Origin: JAPPKS01 sp963667895
GTDB lineage: Bacteria; Poribacteria; WGA-4E; PCPOR2b
Length of the DNA: 64,000 nt
NCBI GenBank assembly: GCA_965223985.1
Contig: OZ245030.1
Span: 1,178,001 to 1,242,000 of the forward strand
Reading direction: 5' to 3'
Of the stretch, positions 7,487 through 16,401 are shown piece by piece. How positions within the stretch are numbered: position 1 is the first letter of the stretch; the number at the start of each line of letters is the position of its first letter. Under the pieces are notes generated by a model, which searched no databases, was not told where the DNA came from, and saw only the letters and a program-made list of their open reading frames with translations. Made by a program: the position numbers and the translations under genes.

Positions 7487-10057
7487 GTGATGCCTGACAA
7501 GTTTTTGTACGAAACGCTTGATGCTGTTTCCCAAATGGGCTTCCTAAAAAAGGAAATTCCCAATTATCTCAGTGACAACCTGAACCCCGTGTTTGAACTC
7601 CGCCCCTATCAGGTGGAAGCCTTTGCCCGCTTCTTTCATTGTCTCAATAACGATTTTCCGGGCAAAGAAACGCCCCTCCATCTCCTGTTCAACATGGCGA
7701 CCGGAAGCGGCAAAACCCTCATCATGGCGGGCTTAATTCTCTTCCTTTACGAAAAAGGCTATCGAAACTTCCTCTTCTTTGTCAATTCGACCAACATCAT
7801 CGAAAAGACAAAGGACAATTTCCTCAATCCGCTGTCGTCCAAATACCTGTTTAACGAGTCCATCCACTTCGGCTCGGTTCGCGTCCCCGTGACGCCGGTT
7901 GCCAATTTTGAAGGTGTCAACGAAAACGACATCAACATCTGTTTCACCACCATCCAAAAGCTGCATTCCGATCTGACGACAGAAAAAGAAGACGCTTTAA
8001 CGTATGAGGATTTCCGAGACAAGAAGATTGTCCTCCTAGCTGATGAGGCGCATCATATCAACACCAGCACGAAAGCCGGACGGGAACTGTTTGAAAGCTG
8101 GGAGAATACGGTGGAGCGTATCTTCCGTCAAAATGGGGATAATCTGCTTCTGGAATTTACCGCTACCCTAGATTACACACACAGCGACCTTGTCGAAAAA
8201 TATCGCAACAAGGTATTGTTCAAATATGACCTGCGGCAGTTCCGAAATGACGGCTACTCCAAGGATGTCTACATCGTCCGGTCGGACTTCAATGAAAAAG
8301 ACCGCATCATACAGGCGCTGATCCTCAACCAATACAAGCAGGAGGCCGCCGCAAAACATCAAATTAACCTGAAGCCCGTGATTCTGTTCAAGGCGAAGCG
8401 CACGATTGAACAGTCAAAAACGAACAAAGCCGAATTTCATAAACTCATTGATAATCTCACGGGGACGCACGTTGCTAACATCCGCCGATCGAACATTCCC
8501 ATTGTTCAAAGAGCGTTTCAATTCTTTGACGACAACAACATCAGTGACGATTGGTTGGCACAGCGCCTAAAACGGGAATTTCAGGAGGAATACTGCCTCT
8601 CGGTCAACGATGAAAGTGAGAAGGCGAAATATCAAATCGAAGTCAACACCCTCGAAAACAGCGATAACCGAATCCGTGCCATCTTCGCCGTGCAGAAACT
8701 GAATGAAGGATGGGACGTTCTGAACCTGTTCGATATCGTTCGGTGCTACGAGGTACGGGATTCGGGAAAAAGTAGAATCGGAAAAACAACAATGTCCGAA
8801 GCGCAGCTGATTGGGCGCGGGGCGCGATATTTCCCCTTTGTCGCCGACGACAATCCTGACCGATACCGGCGCAAATTCGATAGTGACCTGACGACAGAAC
8901 TCAGGGTGCTGGAGGAATTGCACTATCACAGCGTCAACGATTCAAAATATATCTCTGAAATCCGCACCGCCCTAATTCACGAGGGGTTGATAGACGAGAA
9001 AGCCGTGGACAAACCGCTTAAACTGAAGAATTCGTTTAAGGGTACGAATCTCTACAAGCGCGGAGTCATCTACATCAACGAACGTGATGTGAACAGGAAT
9101 GAAAACGTCCGCTCATTTGCCGATATCGGCGTGTCGCAAAAAAGCTACGAATATTCACTCCCAACTGGTAGAGGTGTCTCTGAGGCGATTCTGACCGGCG
9201 ACGCCAAGGTGCAACAGATCGCAGAAGCGAATCGGATAAATGTGCCGGCGAAAGCGATACCGTTTCATATCGTCAGGAGTGCCATTGCGAGGAATCCCTT
9301 CTTTGTTTTCAATTCCTTGAAGAGATACCTTCCGCACCTAAAATCCGTCCGCCAGTTCATCGAATCGGATGAATACCTCGGCGGGCTGTCAATCACTTTC
9401 CAAGGCAATCCTGCTGAGTTGACGCATTTGTCTAACCGCGCCCAACTCGACGCAATGACGGGGCTGCTCAACCGAATTGCGGCTGAGCTGCGTCAAAACA
9501 CGACGGAATACAAGGGAACAGTGTCGTTTGTGCCGAACGGCATCAATTCAATATTCACCGACAAAACCCTAAAATTGATTGAGGGCACCGAACGTGCGGA
9601 TGGCGACGAGAGTTTGGTCTCGCATAGGGACTGGTACGTATTCAACGCCAACTACGGCACCAGCGAAGAAAAGGCGTTTGTACGAATGCTCGACGCGCAG
9701 ACACACTGGCTAAAAGAAAAATACGACGGGATATATCTAATCCGTAACGAAAGGCATTTCAAAATCTACAACTTCGACGACGGACAAGCGTTTGAACCCG
9801 ACTTCGTGCTGTCACTGCGTGAGAAAAACGGAAACACCCTCACCTACCAGATTTTCATTGAACCGAAGGGGAAATTTCTGCAAGAGCACGAACAATGGAA
9901 AGCGGACTTCCTAAAACAGATTAAAGAAAAATTCTCCGGCAAAACGCTGGAGTTTGAGACCCAAAGCGGAACCCAATCATATAGACTGGTTGGCGTGCCG
10001 TTCTATAACAACGAAGATGAAGTGCAGTTTAGGAAAAGCCTTGAGTCCGTATTATAA
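7487..10057 (+). CDS. res: Type III restriction endonuclease subunit Res
   Basis: Res is the ATP-dependent translocase/nuclease of type III restriction-modification; with Mod it cuts unmodified DNA. Helicase motif I is MATGSGKT (residues 70-77), motif II is DEAH (186-189), and a motif VI-like segment reads EAQLIGRGARYFPF. The C-terminal PD-(D/E)xK nuclease is intact: FEPDFVL with Asp772, then IFIEPKG with Glu792 and Lys794. The length of 856 residues is somewhat short for the family but no domain is missing. The start may be GTG 7487 or ATG 7490. Its mod partner is unusually placed ~2.9 kb downstream, with other defence genes between them. Confidence 0.92.
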   Translation: MMPDKFLYETLDAVSQMGFLKKEIPNYLSDNLNPVFELRPYQVEAFARFFHCLNNDFPGKETPLHLLFNMATGSGKTLIMAGLILFLYEKGYRNFLFFVNSTNIIEKTKDNFLNPLSSKYLFNESIHFGSVRVPVTPVANFEGVNENDINICFTTIQKLHSDLTTEKEDALTYEDFRDKKIVLLADEAHHINTSTKAGRELFESWENTVERIFRQNGDNLLLEFTATLDYTHSDLVEKYRNKVLFKYDLRQFRNDGYSKDVYIVRSDFNEKDRIIQALILNQYKQEAAAKHQINLKPVILFKAKRTIEQSKTNKAEFHKLIDNLTGTHVANIRRSNIPIVQRAFQFFDDNNISDDWLAQRLKREFQEEYCLSVNDESEKAKYQIEVNTLENSDNRIRAIFAVQKLNEGWDVLNLFDIVRCYEVRDSGKSRIGKTTMSEAQLIGRGARYFPFVADDNPDRYRRKFDSDLTTELRVLEELHYHSVNDSKYISEIRTALIHEGLIDEKAVDKPLKLKNSFKGTNLYKRGVIYINERDVNRNENVRSFADIGVSQKSYEYSLPTGRGVSEAILTGDAKVQQIAEANRINVPAKAIPFHIVRSAIARNPFFVFNSLKRYLPHLKSVRQFIESDEYLGGLSITFQGNPAELTHLSNRAQLDAMTGLLNRIAAELRQNTTEYKGTVSFVPNGINSIFTDKTLKLIEGTERADGDESLVSHRDWYVFNANYGTSEEKAFVRMLDAQTHWLKEKYDGIYLIRNERHFKIYNFDDGQAFEPDFVLSLREKNGNTLTYQIFIEPKGKFLQEHEQWKADFLKQIKEKFSGKTLEFETQSGTQSYRLVGVPFYNNEDEVQFRKSLESVL

Positions 10058-10084
10058 AACACGAACACCCGTAAATTCAAAAAT

Positions 10085-10310
10085 CCTCCCCCTTGCCAAG
10101 GGGATCAAGCGAACGAATAGGGAGTGCGATAGTTCTTCGTAGCGATTTTTCGAGCTAGTTTTCTAGCAACTACGATATAAATCCAATGCACTGTCGCCCT
10201 ACATAAACCAATATCAATAGGACTTACGCAATATGTTCAAAAGTCCCCCTGATAAGGGGGATTTAGGGGGTTAAAAACATTGACAAATGATAAGTTTTTG
10301 GGGTAATGGT
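10085..10310 (+). repeat. Dispersed repeat, copy A (composite, partial)
   Basis: This copy matches copy B (10735-10950) in blocks. They share CCCCCTTGCCAAGGGG (copy A 10088-10103). A block reading CGAATAGGGAGTGCGATAGTT is at about 10113-10133 in A and 10830-10850 in B. Another, ACCAATATCAAT, ends at 10218 in A and 10925 in B. TGACAAATGATA begins at 10281 in A and 10926 in B. Copy A carries an extra 62-base segment (10219-10280). It lies between res and the antitoxin gene. Confidence 0.7.
10219..10280. repeat. 62-base hairpin unit inserted in repeat copy A
   Basis: Compared with copy B, where ACCAATATCAAT runs straight into TGACAAATGATA at 10925/10926, copy A is interrupted by exactly these 62 bases. 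The unit begins AGGACTTACGCA and contains a 10-pair stem (10241-10250 with 10255-10264, one G-T pair, loop GATA) followed by a second AGGGGG tract. It looks like a miniature palindromic element. No clear target-site duplication is visible. Confidence 0.6.
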
Positions 10311-10392
10311 AAACACATCCACGGGGCGAAGGGCGTGTAAATGTCGCTACTAGAAAGGAAGTCGTTACTTATTTTGAAGGAGGATAATCAAA

Positions 10393-10623
10393 ATGACCAA
10401 AGATGTAACAGCAACACAAGAAACGAAAATCACCCTCACCGTTGAGCAGTTGGAAAGAATCATCCGCAAGGTGGTTCGCGAAGAACTCTTGCAGTTCGCT
10501 ACACAGGAGCTCTTTAACCTAAATAAGGAATCTCCACTTTATAAGGATATGGAAGATATTCTTGAACGAAAAAAAACCGATCAGTTGAAATTTCATAACC
10601 ACGAGGAAGTTTGGAATGGATGA
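10393..10623 (+). CDS. Antitoxin-like small protein
   Basis: The 76-residue charged, helical protein contains VEQLERIIRKVVREEL at residues ~18-33, resembling small antitoxins that pair with RelE/ParE-type toxins. A strong binding site (GAAGGAGGA, 10376-10384) precedes ATG 10393. Its stop codon overlaps the start of the following truncated toxin by 8 bases, the normal arrangement of a toxin-antitoxin operon. It appears intact, whereas its partner is not. No DNA-binding domain is obvious, so the antitoxin label rests mostly on context. Confidence 0.6.
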   Translation: MTKDVTATQETKITLTVEQLERIIRKVVREELLQFATQELFNLNKESPLYKDMEDILERKKTDQLKFHNHEEVWNG

Positions 10624-10813
10624 ATACCAAGCCTTTTATGAGAGCCGATTTGTTCAAAACCTTGCTCGCTACTCGAATTTACGGCAACGTATCCAGCGAC
10701 GGAGTGCGAGAGAATTAGACGGGTACCCAAACTTCTCCCCCTTGCCAAGGGGGAGCGAGAGGGGGTCTCCGCTCAAGCAATGTAGGTTGGGTAGAGATCA
10801 ACGGAGTGAATAG
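10616..10813 (+). pseudogene. RelE/ParE-type toxin truncated by repeat DNA
   Basis: The first ~28 residues (MDEYQAFYESRFVQNLARYS, LRQRIQRR) look like the N-terminus of a short RelE-type toxin. The frame then runs into the repeat region (copy B, from ~10735), and the remaining ~35 codons encode repeat-derived residues. The toxin core (central strands and catalytic C-terminus) is absent. Loss of a toxin beside an intact antitoxin leaves a harmless remnant. The ancestral length (~100 residues) is inferred from the family. Confidence 0.6.
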
Positions 10814-10950
10814 CGAAGGATCGAGCGACCGAATAGGGAGTGCGATAGTTTCTTCCAGTTTACTCCGAAACCCAACACTTCATCTTTGCGCTATGCACTT
10901 TCTTCCTACATGCACCAATATCAATTGACAAATGATAGGTTAGGGGTGTA
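10735..10950 (+). repeat. Dispersed repeat, copy B
   Basis: It begins with a perfect hairpin, CTCCCCCTT-GCC-AAGGGGGAG (10735-10755). It continues through a segment bracketed by TAGGTTGGGT (10782-10791) and ACCCAAC (near 10870-10876), and ends in the shared blocks ACCAATATCAAT and TGACAAATGATA. It disrupts the toxin gene and fills the gap before the AriA-like gene. See copy A for the shared blocks. Confidence 0.7.
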
Positions 10951-11012
10951 CGATCGTTCTCGGCAATTCCCGCCAACCGTCCTGACCGTTAAGAGAAAGG
11001 AGATGTAGATAT

Positions 11013-12137
11013 ATGATACAAAGGATTGAAGTAAAGGGACTAAACAACCGCGTTGATGGTGCTTGGGAGTTCAACAAAGACTTGAACATTATTACTGGAA
11101 GAAACGGCTCAGGCAAAACAACGCTGCTTAAACTGATTTGGTATTTGTTCAGTGGAAATCTCGGGCAGGTTATTTCTGAGATTCCATTTCGATATGTTTC
11201 AATTAAAACTGACTTATTTTCTTTGTCTTTGGATCAAGTTGATACCGACAAGGGCAAAATTGTCTGCGAATTTGTTAGTATAAATAATACGCCTGAGAAT
11301 TTTGTGCTACCGTTGCGAGGTGGCGACGATACAACGATAGATAATTTTGCTACCTCCTTCGAGGTAGTAATTACCAGTAGCCTTTTCTTTCCATCATTTA
11401 GAAGAATTGAAGGTGGTTTTGTCCGATTTTCCGGAAATCCTTCTATTGATGATTCAACAAGGAACCATCTACAACAACCTAAGCGAACAGCTGTGCATGA
11501 AGGCGCAGAAATGCTTCAACAAGCAATATCGAAACTTTCCGCCGAGGTATCAGTCTATAATCATAGGTTCATCGCTTCAATTTCAACCCATGATGTCGTA
11601 ATATTGCTAACAGAGGAATTCGCAAATGTTTCAGAAAAAACGAACGAACTCTATTCGAAACTCTCAAAAGAGATTACACAGAAAATTTCTGAAACGAAAG
11701 AACCTGACGCTGCTAATCCCGTATTGGCAGAAATAAAGATGGATGTTGACCACTTTACCAAGGAACGAGATTCGTTGCTTAGACCGTTTTCGGTGTTAAG
11801 CGAACGGATTCGTGACATATTCCAGTCCAAGGGTATTCGTGTCACCAAGGGGATTACCCTCGGAGAGGCAAATGAGGCTATCGCATCTGACAACCTCTCT
11901 GCTGGGGAGAAACAGATGCTGAGTTTTTTGTGCTACAACACATTTAGCAAATGCGAAGCAATCTTCATTGATGAGCCGGAGCTAAGCCTACACGTAGACT
12001 GGCAAAGGCGCCTACTGCCAACCCTGCTAGAACAGGGAACACGGAGCCAGTTTTTCATTGCGACACATTCACCCTTCATCTATTCCAAGTATCCAGACAA
12101 AGAGATTCTGTTGGGCGAAGATCGGGGAGGCAGCTAA
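11013..12137 (+). CDS. AAA/ABC-type ATPase, AriA-like (PARIS or OLD-like defence)
   Basis: The 374-residue protein has Walker A GRNGSGKT (29-36), an ABC signature LSAGEKQ (295-301), Walker B IFIDEPELSLH (from about 317) and a switch histidine ATHSPF (350-355). This is the RecF/SMC-like architecture of AAA_15/AAA_21 defence ATPases. Directly downstream (5 bases) is a DUF4435 TOPRIM protein, the gene pair that defines PARIS (AriA ATPase plus AriB). It is shorter than the ~450 residues I recall for E. coli AriA, mostly in the central coiled region. Binding site AAAGGAG precedes ATG 11013. It could also be another two-gene OLD-like system; no search was possible. Confidence 0.8.
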   Translation: MIQRIEVKGLNNRVDGAWEFNKDLNIITGRNGSGKTTLLKLIWYLFSGNLGQVISEIPFRYVSIKTDLFSLSLDQVDTDKGKIVCEFVSINNTPENFVLPLRGGDDTTIDNFATSFEVVITSSLFFPSFRRIEGGFVRFSGNPSIDDSTRNHLQQPKRTAVHEGAEMLQQAISKLSAEVSVYNHRFIASISTHDVVILLTEEFANVSEKTNELYSKLSKEITQKISETKEPDAANPVLAEIKMDVDHFTKERDSLLRPFSVLSERIRDIFQSKGIRVTKGITLGEANEAIASDNLSAGEKQMLSFLCYNTFSKCEAIFIDEPELSLHVDWQRRLLPTLLEQGTRSQFFIATHSPFIYSKYPDKEILLGEDRGGS

Positions 12138-12142
12138 TTCCG

Positions 12143-12895
12143 ATGCCGTATCCAACTGTAGATGAGTTAGTAGCGACCCTTCGTCGATCTGAACTTCCAA
12201 CGGTTATTGTTGAAGGTAAAGATGATATGCGGATTTATCGGTGGGTGGAGGGACGTATCGGCAGCCAAAACGCAAATGTACTGCCTACGGGCGGCAGAGA
12301 AACCCTCCTATCGGTTTATGAAAGAAGAAATGAGTATGCTCATTTGCCCGTCGCTTTTGTCGCTGATAGGGATCTGTGGTTGTTCTCAGGGATTCCGTCA
12401 ATCTACAATGACATTATTTGGACACAAGGGTATAGCATTGAGAATGACCTGTACGCAGGTGCCACCCTGGAAGACATGCTTGAATCTAAAGAAGCTAGGG
12501 TACACCAACAGGTACTAGTTTTAATCATTGAATGGTTTGCGTTTGAAGTCGAAGAGCATTTAGCCGGTAGGGAAGTGCGGGTTGATACACACTGCAGCCG
12601 AGTTGTTCCGCCGGGCAAGACCGAAATAGATCAAGGCTTCCGCCAAAGCCGCGGATTTCGCCCGCCTGATGAAGTACTCCATCAGCAAATTAAGGATGCA
12701 TATCCGCTCCAACTCAGAGGAAAAACGCTGTTCCAAGTCCTTGTCCGTTTTCTGAGTGCTTCGGATCGTGATGTCAAGCATAGCACTTTCGGTCTATACG
12801 AAATTGCGTTTAAGATGACACCTACCCACGAGTTGATGGATCGATTGATAAATATTATAGAACGCACAATTGCGGAACACACTCCGCCTAACTAG
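12143..12895 (+). CDS. DUF4435 TOPRIM nuclease, AriB-like effector
   Basis: This 250-residue protein opens with the TOPRIM acid motif VIVEGKDDMRIY (Glu24), then a glycine turn PTGGRETLL (48-56) and the DxD motif VADRDLWLF (Asp75, Asp77), followed by the DUF4435 hallmark YSIENDL. In PARIS, AriB is held by AriA and released when an anti-restriction protein is sensed, then acts as a tRNA-cleaving toxin. All acidic residues expected for a TOPRIM nuclease are visible, so it should be active. The gene is 5 bases after the ATPase gene, with GGGAGG upstream. Placement inside a restriction operon fits the PARIS trigger, but the trigger here is inference. Confidence 0.8.
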   Translation: MPYPTVDELVATLRRSELPTVIVEGKDDMRIYRWVEGRIGSQNANVLPTGGRETLLSVYERRNEYAHLPVAFVADRDLWLFSGIPSIYNDIIWTQGYSIENDLYAGATLEDMLESKEARVHQQVLVLIIEWFAFEVEEHLAGREVRVDTHCSRVVPPGKTEIDQGFRQSRGFRPPDEVLHQQIKDAYPLQLRGKTLFQVLVRFLSASDRDVKHSTFGLYEIAFKMTPTHELMDRLINIIERTIAEHTPPN

Positions 12896-12983
12896 AGCAT
12901 CCTGAAGCACGTCAAGCTATTGCCTTTAGCAGCGCAATCTCATCAATCGCAACGCGCAAAAACAACATCGCAAGCAGCCCAAC

Positions 12984-14948
12984 ATGCCAAATCACTTTCA
13001 CGAAAAACTAATCGTTCTCCTCAAAACCGACCCCCGTCTTGTCGACGACGAAGGGGAGCTGGTCAAAGCGGCGGTGATTGACCGGGCGCGTAAAATTGAC
13101 CACGACCTCGTGAGATTGCTACTGCGTGACCCCGACATCAAATCCCAATTCTTTGACGAGATTGAAGGACACTATATCTTCAATACGGTCAACTTCATCG
13201 ACTACATCTCCGACAAAAACTTCCTCGCCAACTCCTACACCCGTTTCCGCAACAAAATCGGCTTGAATTTTGAGGATAAATTTCTCCGGGAGCGGGGTGA
13301 GGTGTCCCTAGTTTGGCCCTACAAAGATTGCGTCCTAGAAGGCGGGCAGACGAAGGATGATGAGAAGCGTAAAGAGATATTCTTCAATGAAATTCTGGCG
13401 CAGGACGAAATTAACCGCCTCTTTGACCCGAAGGTGTTGACCGGTTGGAAACGCTTCACGGCGGATGGCGAGCAGAATGTAACGGAAATTAAGCGTGATG
13501 ACAACTGCGTAATTCAGGAAAACCTGCTAATCAAGGGGAACAATCTGCTAGCGTTGCACACGCTGAAAACCCAGTTTCGCGCACAGGTCAAGCTCCTTTA
13601 CATTGACCCACCGTACAACCCAGACAGTCCGTCGAATACTTTTGTGTACAATAATAATTTCAATCATTCATCTTGGCTGACTTTCATGAAGAATCGGCTT
13701 GACCTGGCAAAAGAACTGCTGACTAAAGACGGTGTCCTCATCGTAGCCATTGATGAAAATGAACAGGCATATCTTACGGTCTTGCTCAAGGAGATATTTA
13801 CCGAGTATGAGATCCACTGTATTACAATTGTACACAACCCTCGCGGTGTTCAGGGGACAAATTTCTCATATACTCACGAGTATGCACTCTTTATTATTCC
13901 ACAAGGGAAAAAGATAATTGGCGATAGAAAGATTCCCCCTGAAGAGATTACATGGTCTAACTTTAGAAATTGGGGTGGAGAATCAAAACGTGAAAACGCC
14001 AAGAATTGTTTTTATCCGATCATTATAGAGGATGGCGAGATCGTTGGGTTTGGAGATGTCCTTGATAGCGATGAACATCCTTTTGCTCAAACAGTCCCGC
14101 ATGGGAAAACAGATTTTGTGTTTCCAATTGATCCGAATATGATTGAACGCAAGTGGAGATATGCGCGACAGAGTGTAGATGAAATCAGGCATCTACTCAG
14201 AGCAAAGAAAACGAAAACAGGTTATGAAATTGAGATAGGAAAGGATTTTGGCGTGTATCGCACAGTTTGGGAAGATAGCAGATACGATGCCAACATCTAT
14301 GGGACACAAATTGTAAAGTCACTCGTGCCCGACTGTGATTTCGCTTTTCCAAAGTCGCTTTGGAATGTCTATGACTGTTTGTATTCTGTGGTATCCGATG
14401 ATAAAGACGCGATTGTCTTAGATTTCTTCGGAGGGAGCGGTACGACTGCCCACGCCGTGTTGGAACTAAATAAAGATGGAGGCAGCCGAAAATTCATTAT
14501 TTGCGAGCAAATGCACTACGTTGAAACTGTAACAAGGGAGCGCATCAGGAAGGTTATTGAGCAAAACAATCGCGGCGATTTTATCTATTGCGAACTGATG
14601 CCATACAATCAAGCCTTTGTGGAAAAAATCCAAGCCGCCCAGTCATCGGACGAACTGGTCTCACTGTGGCGAGACATCGCCGAACACTCCTTCCTGAACT
14701 GGTACGTCAATTCAGAAACGCCGGGAGATGCGGTGGAGGAATTCATCGAAATCGGTCAAACCGAAAATGGGCTTGATAAACAGAAGAAATGCTTGGCATA
14801 CCAGCTGGATAAGAACCAATTATACGTCAATCATTCGGAAATTGAGGACGAAGATTTCGGCGTCAGTGAGGAACAAAAAGCGTTGAATGGGGCGTTTTTT
14901 GCCGATTGCTTCCTGAATTACCAGATTGAAGGAAAAAGAGATGACTGA
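12984..14948 (+). CDS. mod: Type III DNA methyltransferase subunit Mod
   Basis: Mod is the sequence-recognition and adenine N6-methyltransferase subunit partnering with Res. It has catalytic motif IV DPPYN (208-212) before the SAM-binding motif I FGGSGTT (482-488), the beta-class order found in type III Mod proteins. The region between (~290-460) would include the target recognition domain. The length of 654 residues is normal. It lies 88 bases after the AriB-like gene, and its 3' end overlaps the HEPN gene by 8 bases. Specificity cannot be read from sequence. No phase-variable repeat tract is visible in the gene. Confidence 0.92.
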   Translation: MPNHFHEKLIVLLKTDPRLVDDEGELVKAAVIDRARKIDHDLVRLLLRDPDIKSQFFDEIEGHYIFNTVNFIDYISDKNFLANSYTRFRNKIGLNFEDKFLRERGEVSLVWPYKDCVLEGGQTKDDEKRKEIFFNEILAQDEINRLFDPKVLTGWKRFTADGEQNVTEIKRDDNCVIQENLLIKGNNLLALHTLKTQFRAQVKLLYIDPPYNPDSPSNTFVYNNNFNHSSWLTFMKNRLDLAKELLTKDGVLIVAIDENEQAYLTVLLKEIFTEYEIHCITIVHNPRGVQGTNFSYTHEYALFIIPQGKKIIGDRKIPPEEITWSNFRNWGGESKRENAKNCFYPIIIEDGEIVGFGDVLDSDEHPFAQTVPHGKTDFVFPIDPNMIERKWRYARQSVDEIRHLLRAKKTKTGYEIEIGKDFGVYRTVWEDSRYDANIYGTQIVKSLVPDCDFAFPKSLWNVYDCLYSVVSDDKDAIVLDFFGGSGTTAHAVLELNKDGGSRKFIICEQMHYVETVTRERIRKVIEQNNRGDFIYCELMPYNQAFVEKIQAAQSSDELVSLWRDIAEHSFLNWYVNSETPGDAVEEFIEIGQTENGLDKQKKCLAYQLDKNQLYVNHSEIEDEDFGVSEEQKALNGAFFADCFLNYQIEGKRDD

Positions 14949-16401
14949 GGAAAGAAAGCAGAAACTGAGACACCTGTTGGAGGAAGCAACGACAAAAGAA
15001 AACTTGGAAATACGATATGAGCATGCAAGAGGAAATATCTATGGGTATGAGTTATCCCTCCCTGTAGATGAATATCGGACATACTTACATAAACGCTGGG
15101 CATCCTATTCCGCAGAGCTCTTAGGTTTTTCTCATGATTTTAAGCCTAACATTGTTAGCAAGGCCACGAAATCGAAACTTCAGGATTTCATTCAAAAGGA
15201 ATTGTCCGCATCTATTGAAGGCAATAGTGCTCGCTTTGTAAGTTATGCCATCGAAGGTAGCCATGCCGATGGATTCTGTCTAATGTTTATTCGGGGTGGT
15301 GGTCTTATGTTAGATGAATGTCTAAATCATCTTTTAAAAATTACGCTGGTTTGTGGAGCAGAAGCGGCGGTATCGGTTTTTGAAAGATCCAGATGCACCG
15401 AGGGTTTGCAAGGTTATTTTCAAAGCGTTGCCTCGCTTGAGGGAATAAGGCTAGAATCTGAAATACCAGTCTTTAAGGGAGTTCGGCTTGTTACTGTGCC
15501 TGATCTAACATCAGGTCCCATTCCAGCATCACTCCTGCGGCAGATGCCCGGTTTTTTATTTTTTCTTGCGCGAGAATCAGAATTTTCCGCACGCGGAAAA
15601 ACACTGCTTATTATGGACCGTCCTGTTTTCTCGATATGTCACAAACGTTCTCAAGAAATGTTTGACGATGAATTTCCGATAGATAACCTCCCATATCAAT
15701 TTGATTTAGATGGCGACAAATTTACGAACTCTGAGGTGGTCAGATCCTTCGAGAAATTTTTTTGCCAAGCACTATCTTTGGCTTGCAATTCCGCAGTTCA
15801 ACGTTCTGGTGATGGGTGGTTATTCCCTGAAGAGAAATTCTTCCATCCGGGCAACGGAGGGGTTAGCCTGAGTCGTTCCCGCGGGCAGTTTGGAGATGCC
15901 ACTTTTGGAGAGGCCGCTAAGGTCGGAGAGACCGAAATAAGTGACGCCAAATGTCTATATAAGAAATTGATTGCCCTAGGTTCAAGCGATAGAAAAAAGT
16001 TGCAAGTTCCGTTTGATAGATGGATGAAGTCGAAGACACCTCGGAATCCCATTGATCAGATAATTGATCTAGGGATAGCGTTTGAATCCCTCTATGTACC
16101 AGATGGAGGCAGGGGGGAAATAAGGTTTAAATTTGCGGTTCATGCTGCTTGGCACTTGGGAAAGGACCATGAAGACCGGAAGGCGTTAATGGAAGAATTT
16201 AAGAAAATATATGATTGGCGTTCCAAGGTTGTTCATACAGGAAAACTGCCCAACAAAGAGGTTGATAAAATTATCGAAAGAGCGCAGGACTTATGTCGTC
16301 AATCAATAATGAAGATTCTGGAAGATGGAGAATTTCCTGAGTGGAACAGCTTAATCCTCGGTGGTGCGGCGGAAGGCGATGTTGAGGGTCGGGCGGATTA
16401 A
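14941..16401 (+). CDS. ApeA-like HEPN-domain protein, probable RNase effector
   Basis: The 486-residue protein is unrecognised over its first ~370 residues. The C-terminal ~110 residues resemble ApeA-like HEPN domains: IDLGIAFESLYVPDGG, a helix FKFAVHAAWHLG, and the ribonuclease signature R-x4-H in DWRSKVVHTG (Arg427, His432). HEPN proteins often cleave RNA in abortive infection. The gene overlaps the end of mod by 8 bases (ATG 14941 inside the mod stop region), so it is probably translated as part of the restriction operon. An alternative in-frame ATG lies at 14926. What activates it, and whether the N-terminus is a sensor, is unknown. Confidence 0.75.
   Translation: MTEERKQKLRHLLEEATTKENLEIRYEHARGNIYGYELSLPVDEYRTYLHKRWASYSAELLGFSHDFKPNIVSKATKSKLQDFIQKELSASIEGNSARFVSYAIEGSHADGFCLMFIRGGGLMLDECLNHLLKITLVCGAEAAVSVFERSRCTEGLQGYFQSVASLEGIRLESEIPVFKGVRLVTVPDLTSGPIPASLLRQMPGFLFFLARESEFSARGKTLLIMDRPVFSICHKRSQEMFDDEFPIDNLPYQFDLDGDKFTNSEVVRSFEKFFCQALSLACNSAVQRSGDGWLFPEEKFFHPGNGGVSLSRSRGQFGDATFGEAAKVGETEISDAKCLYKKLIALGSSDRKKLQVPFDRWMKSKTPRNPIDQIIDLGIAFESLYVPDGGRGEIRFKFAVHAAWHLGKDHEDRKALMEEFKKIYDWRSKVVHTGKLPNKEVDKIIERAQDLCRQSIMKILEDGEFPEWNSLILGGAAEGDVEGRAD

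Noticed and set aside
12896..12983. Remnant gene between the AriB-like gene and mod
   Set aside because: The stretch is only 88 bases and no frame shows family similarity.
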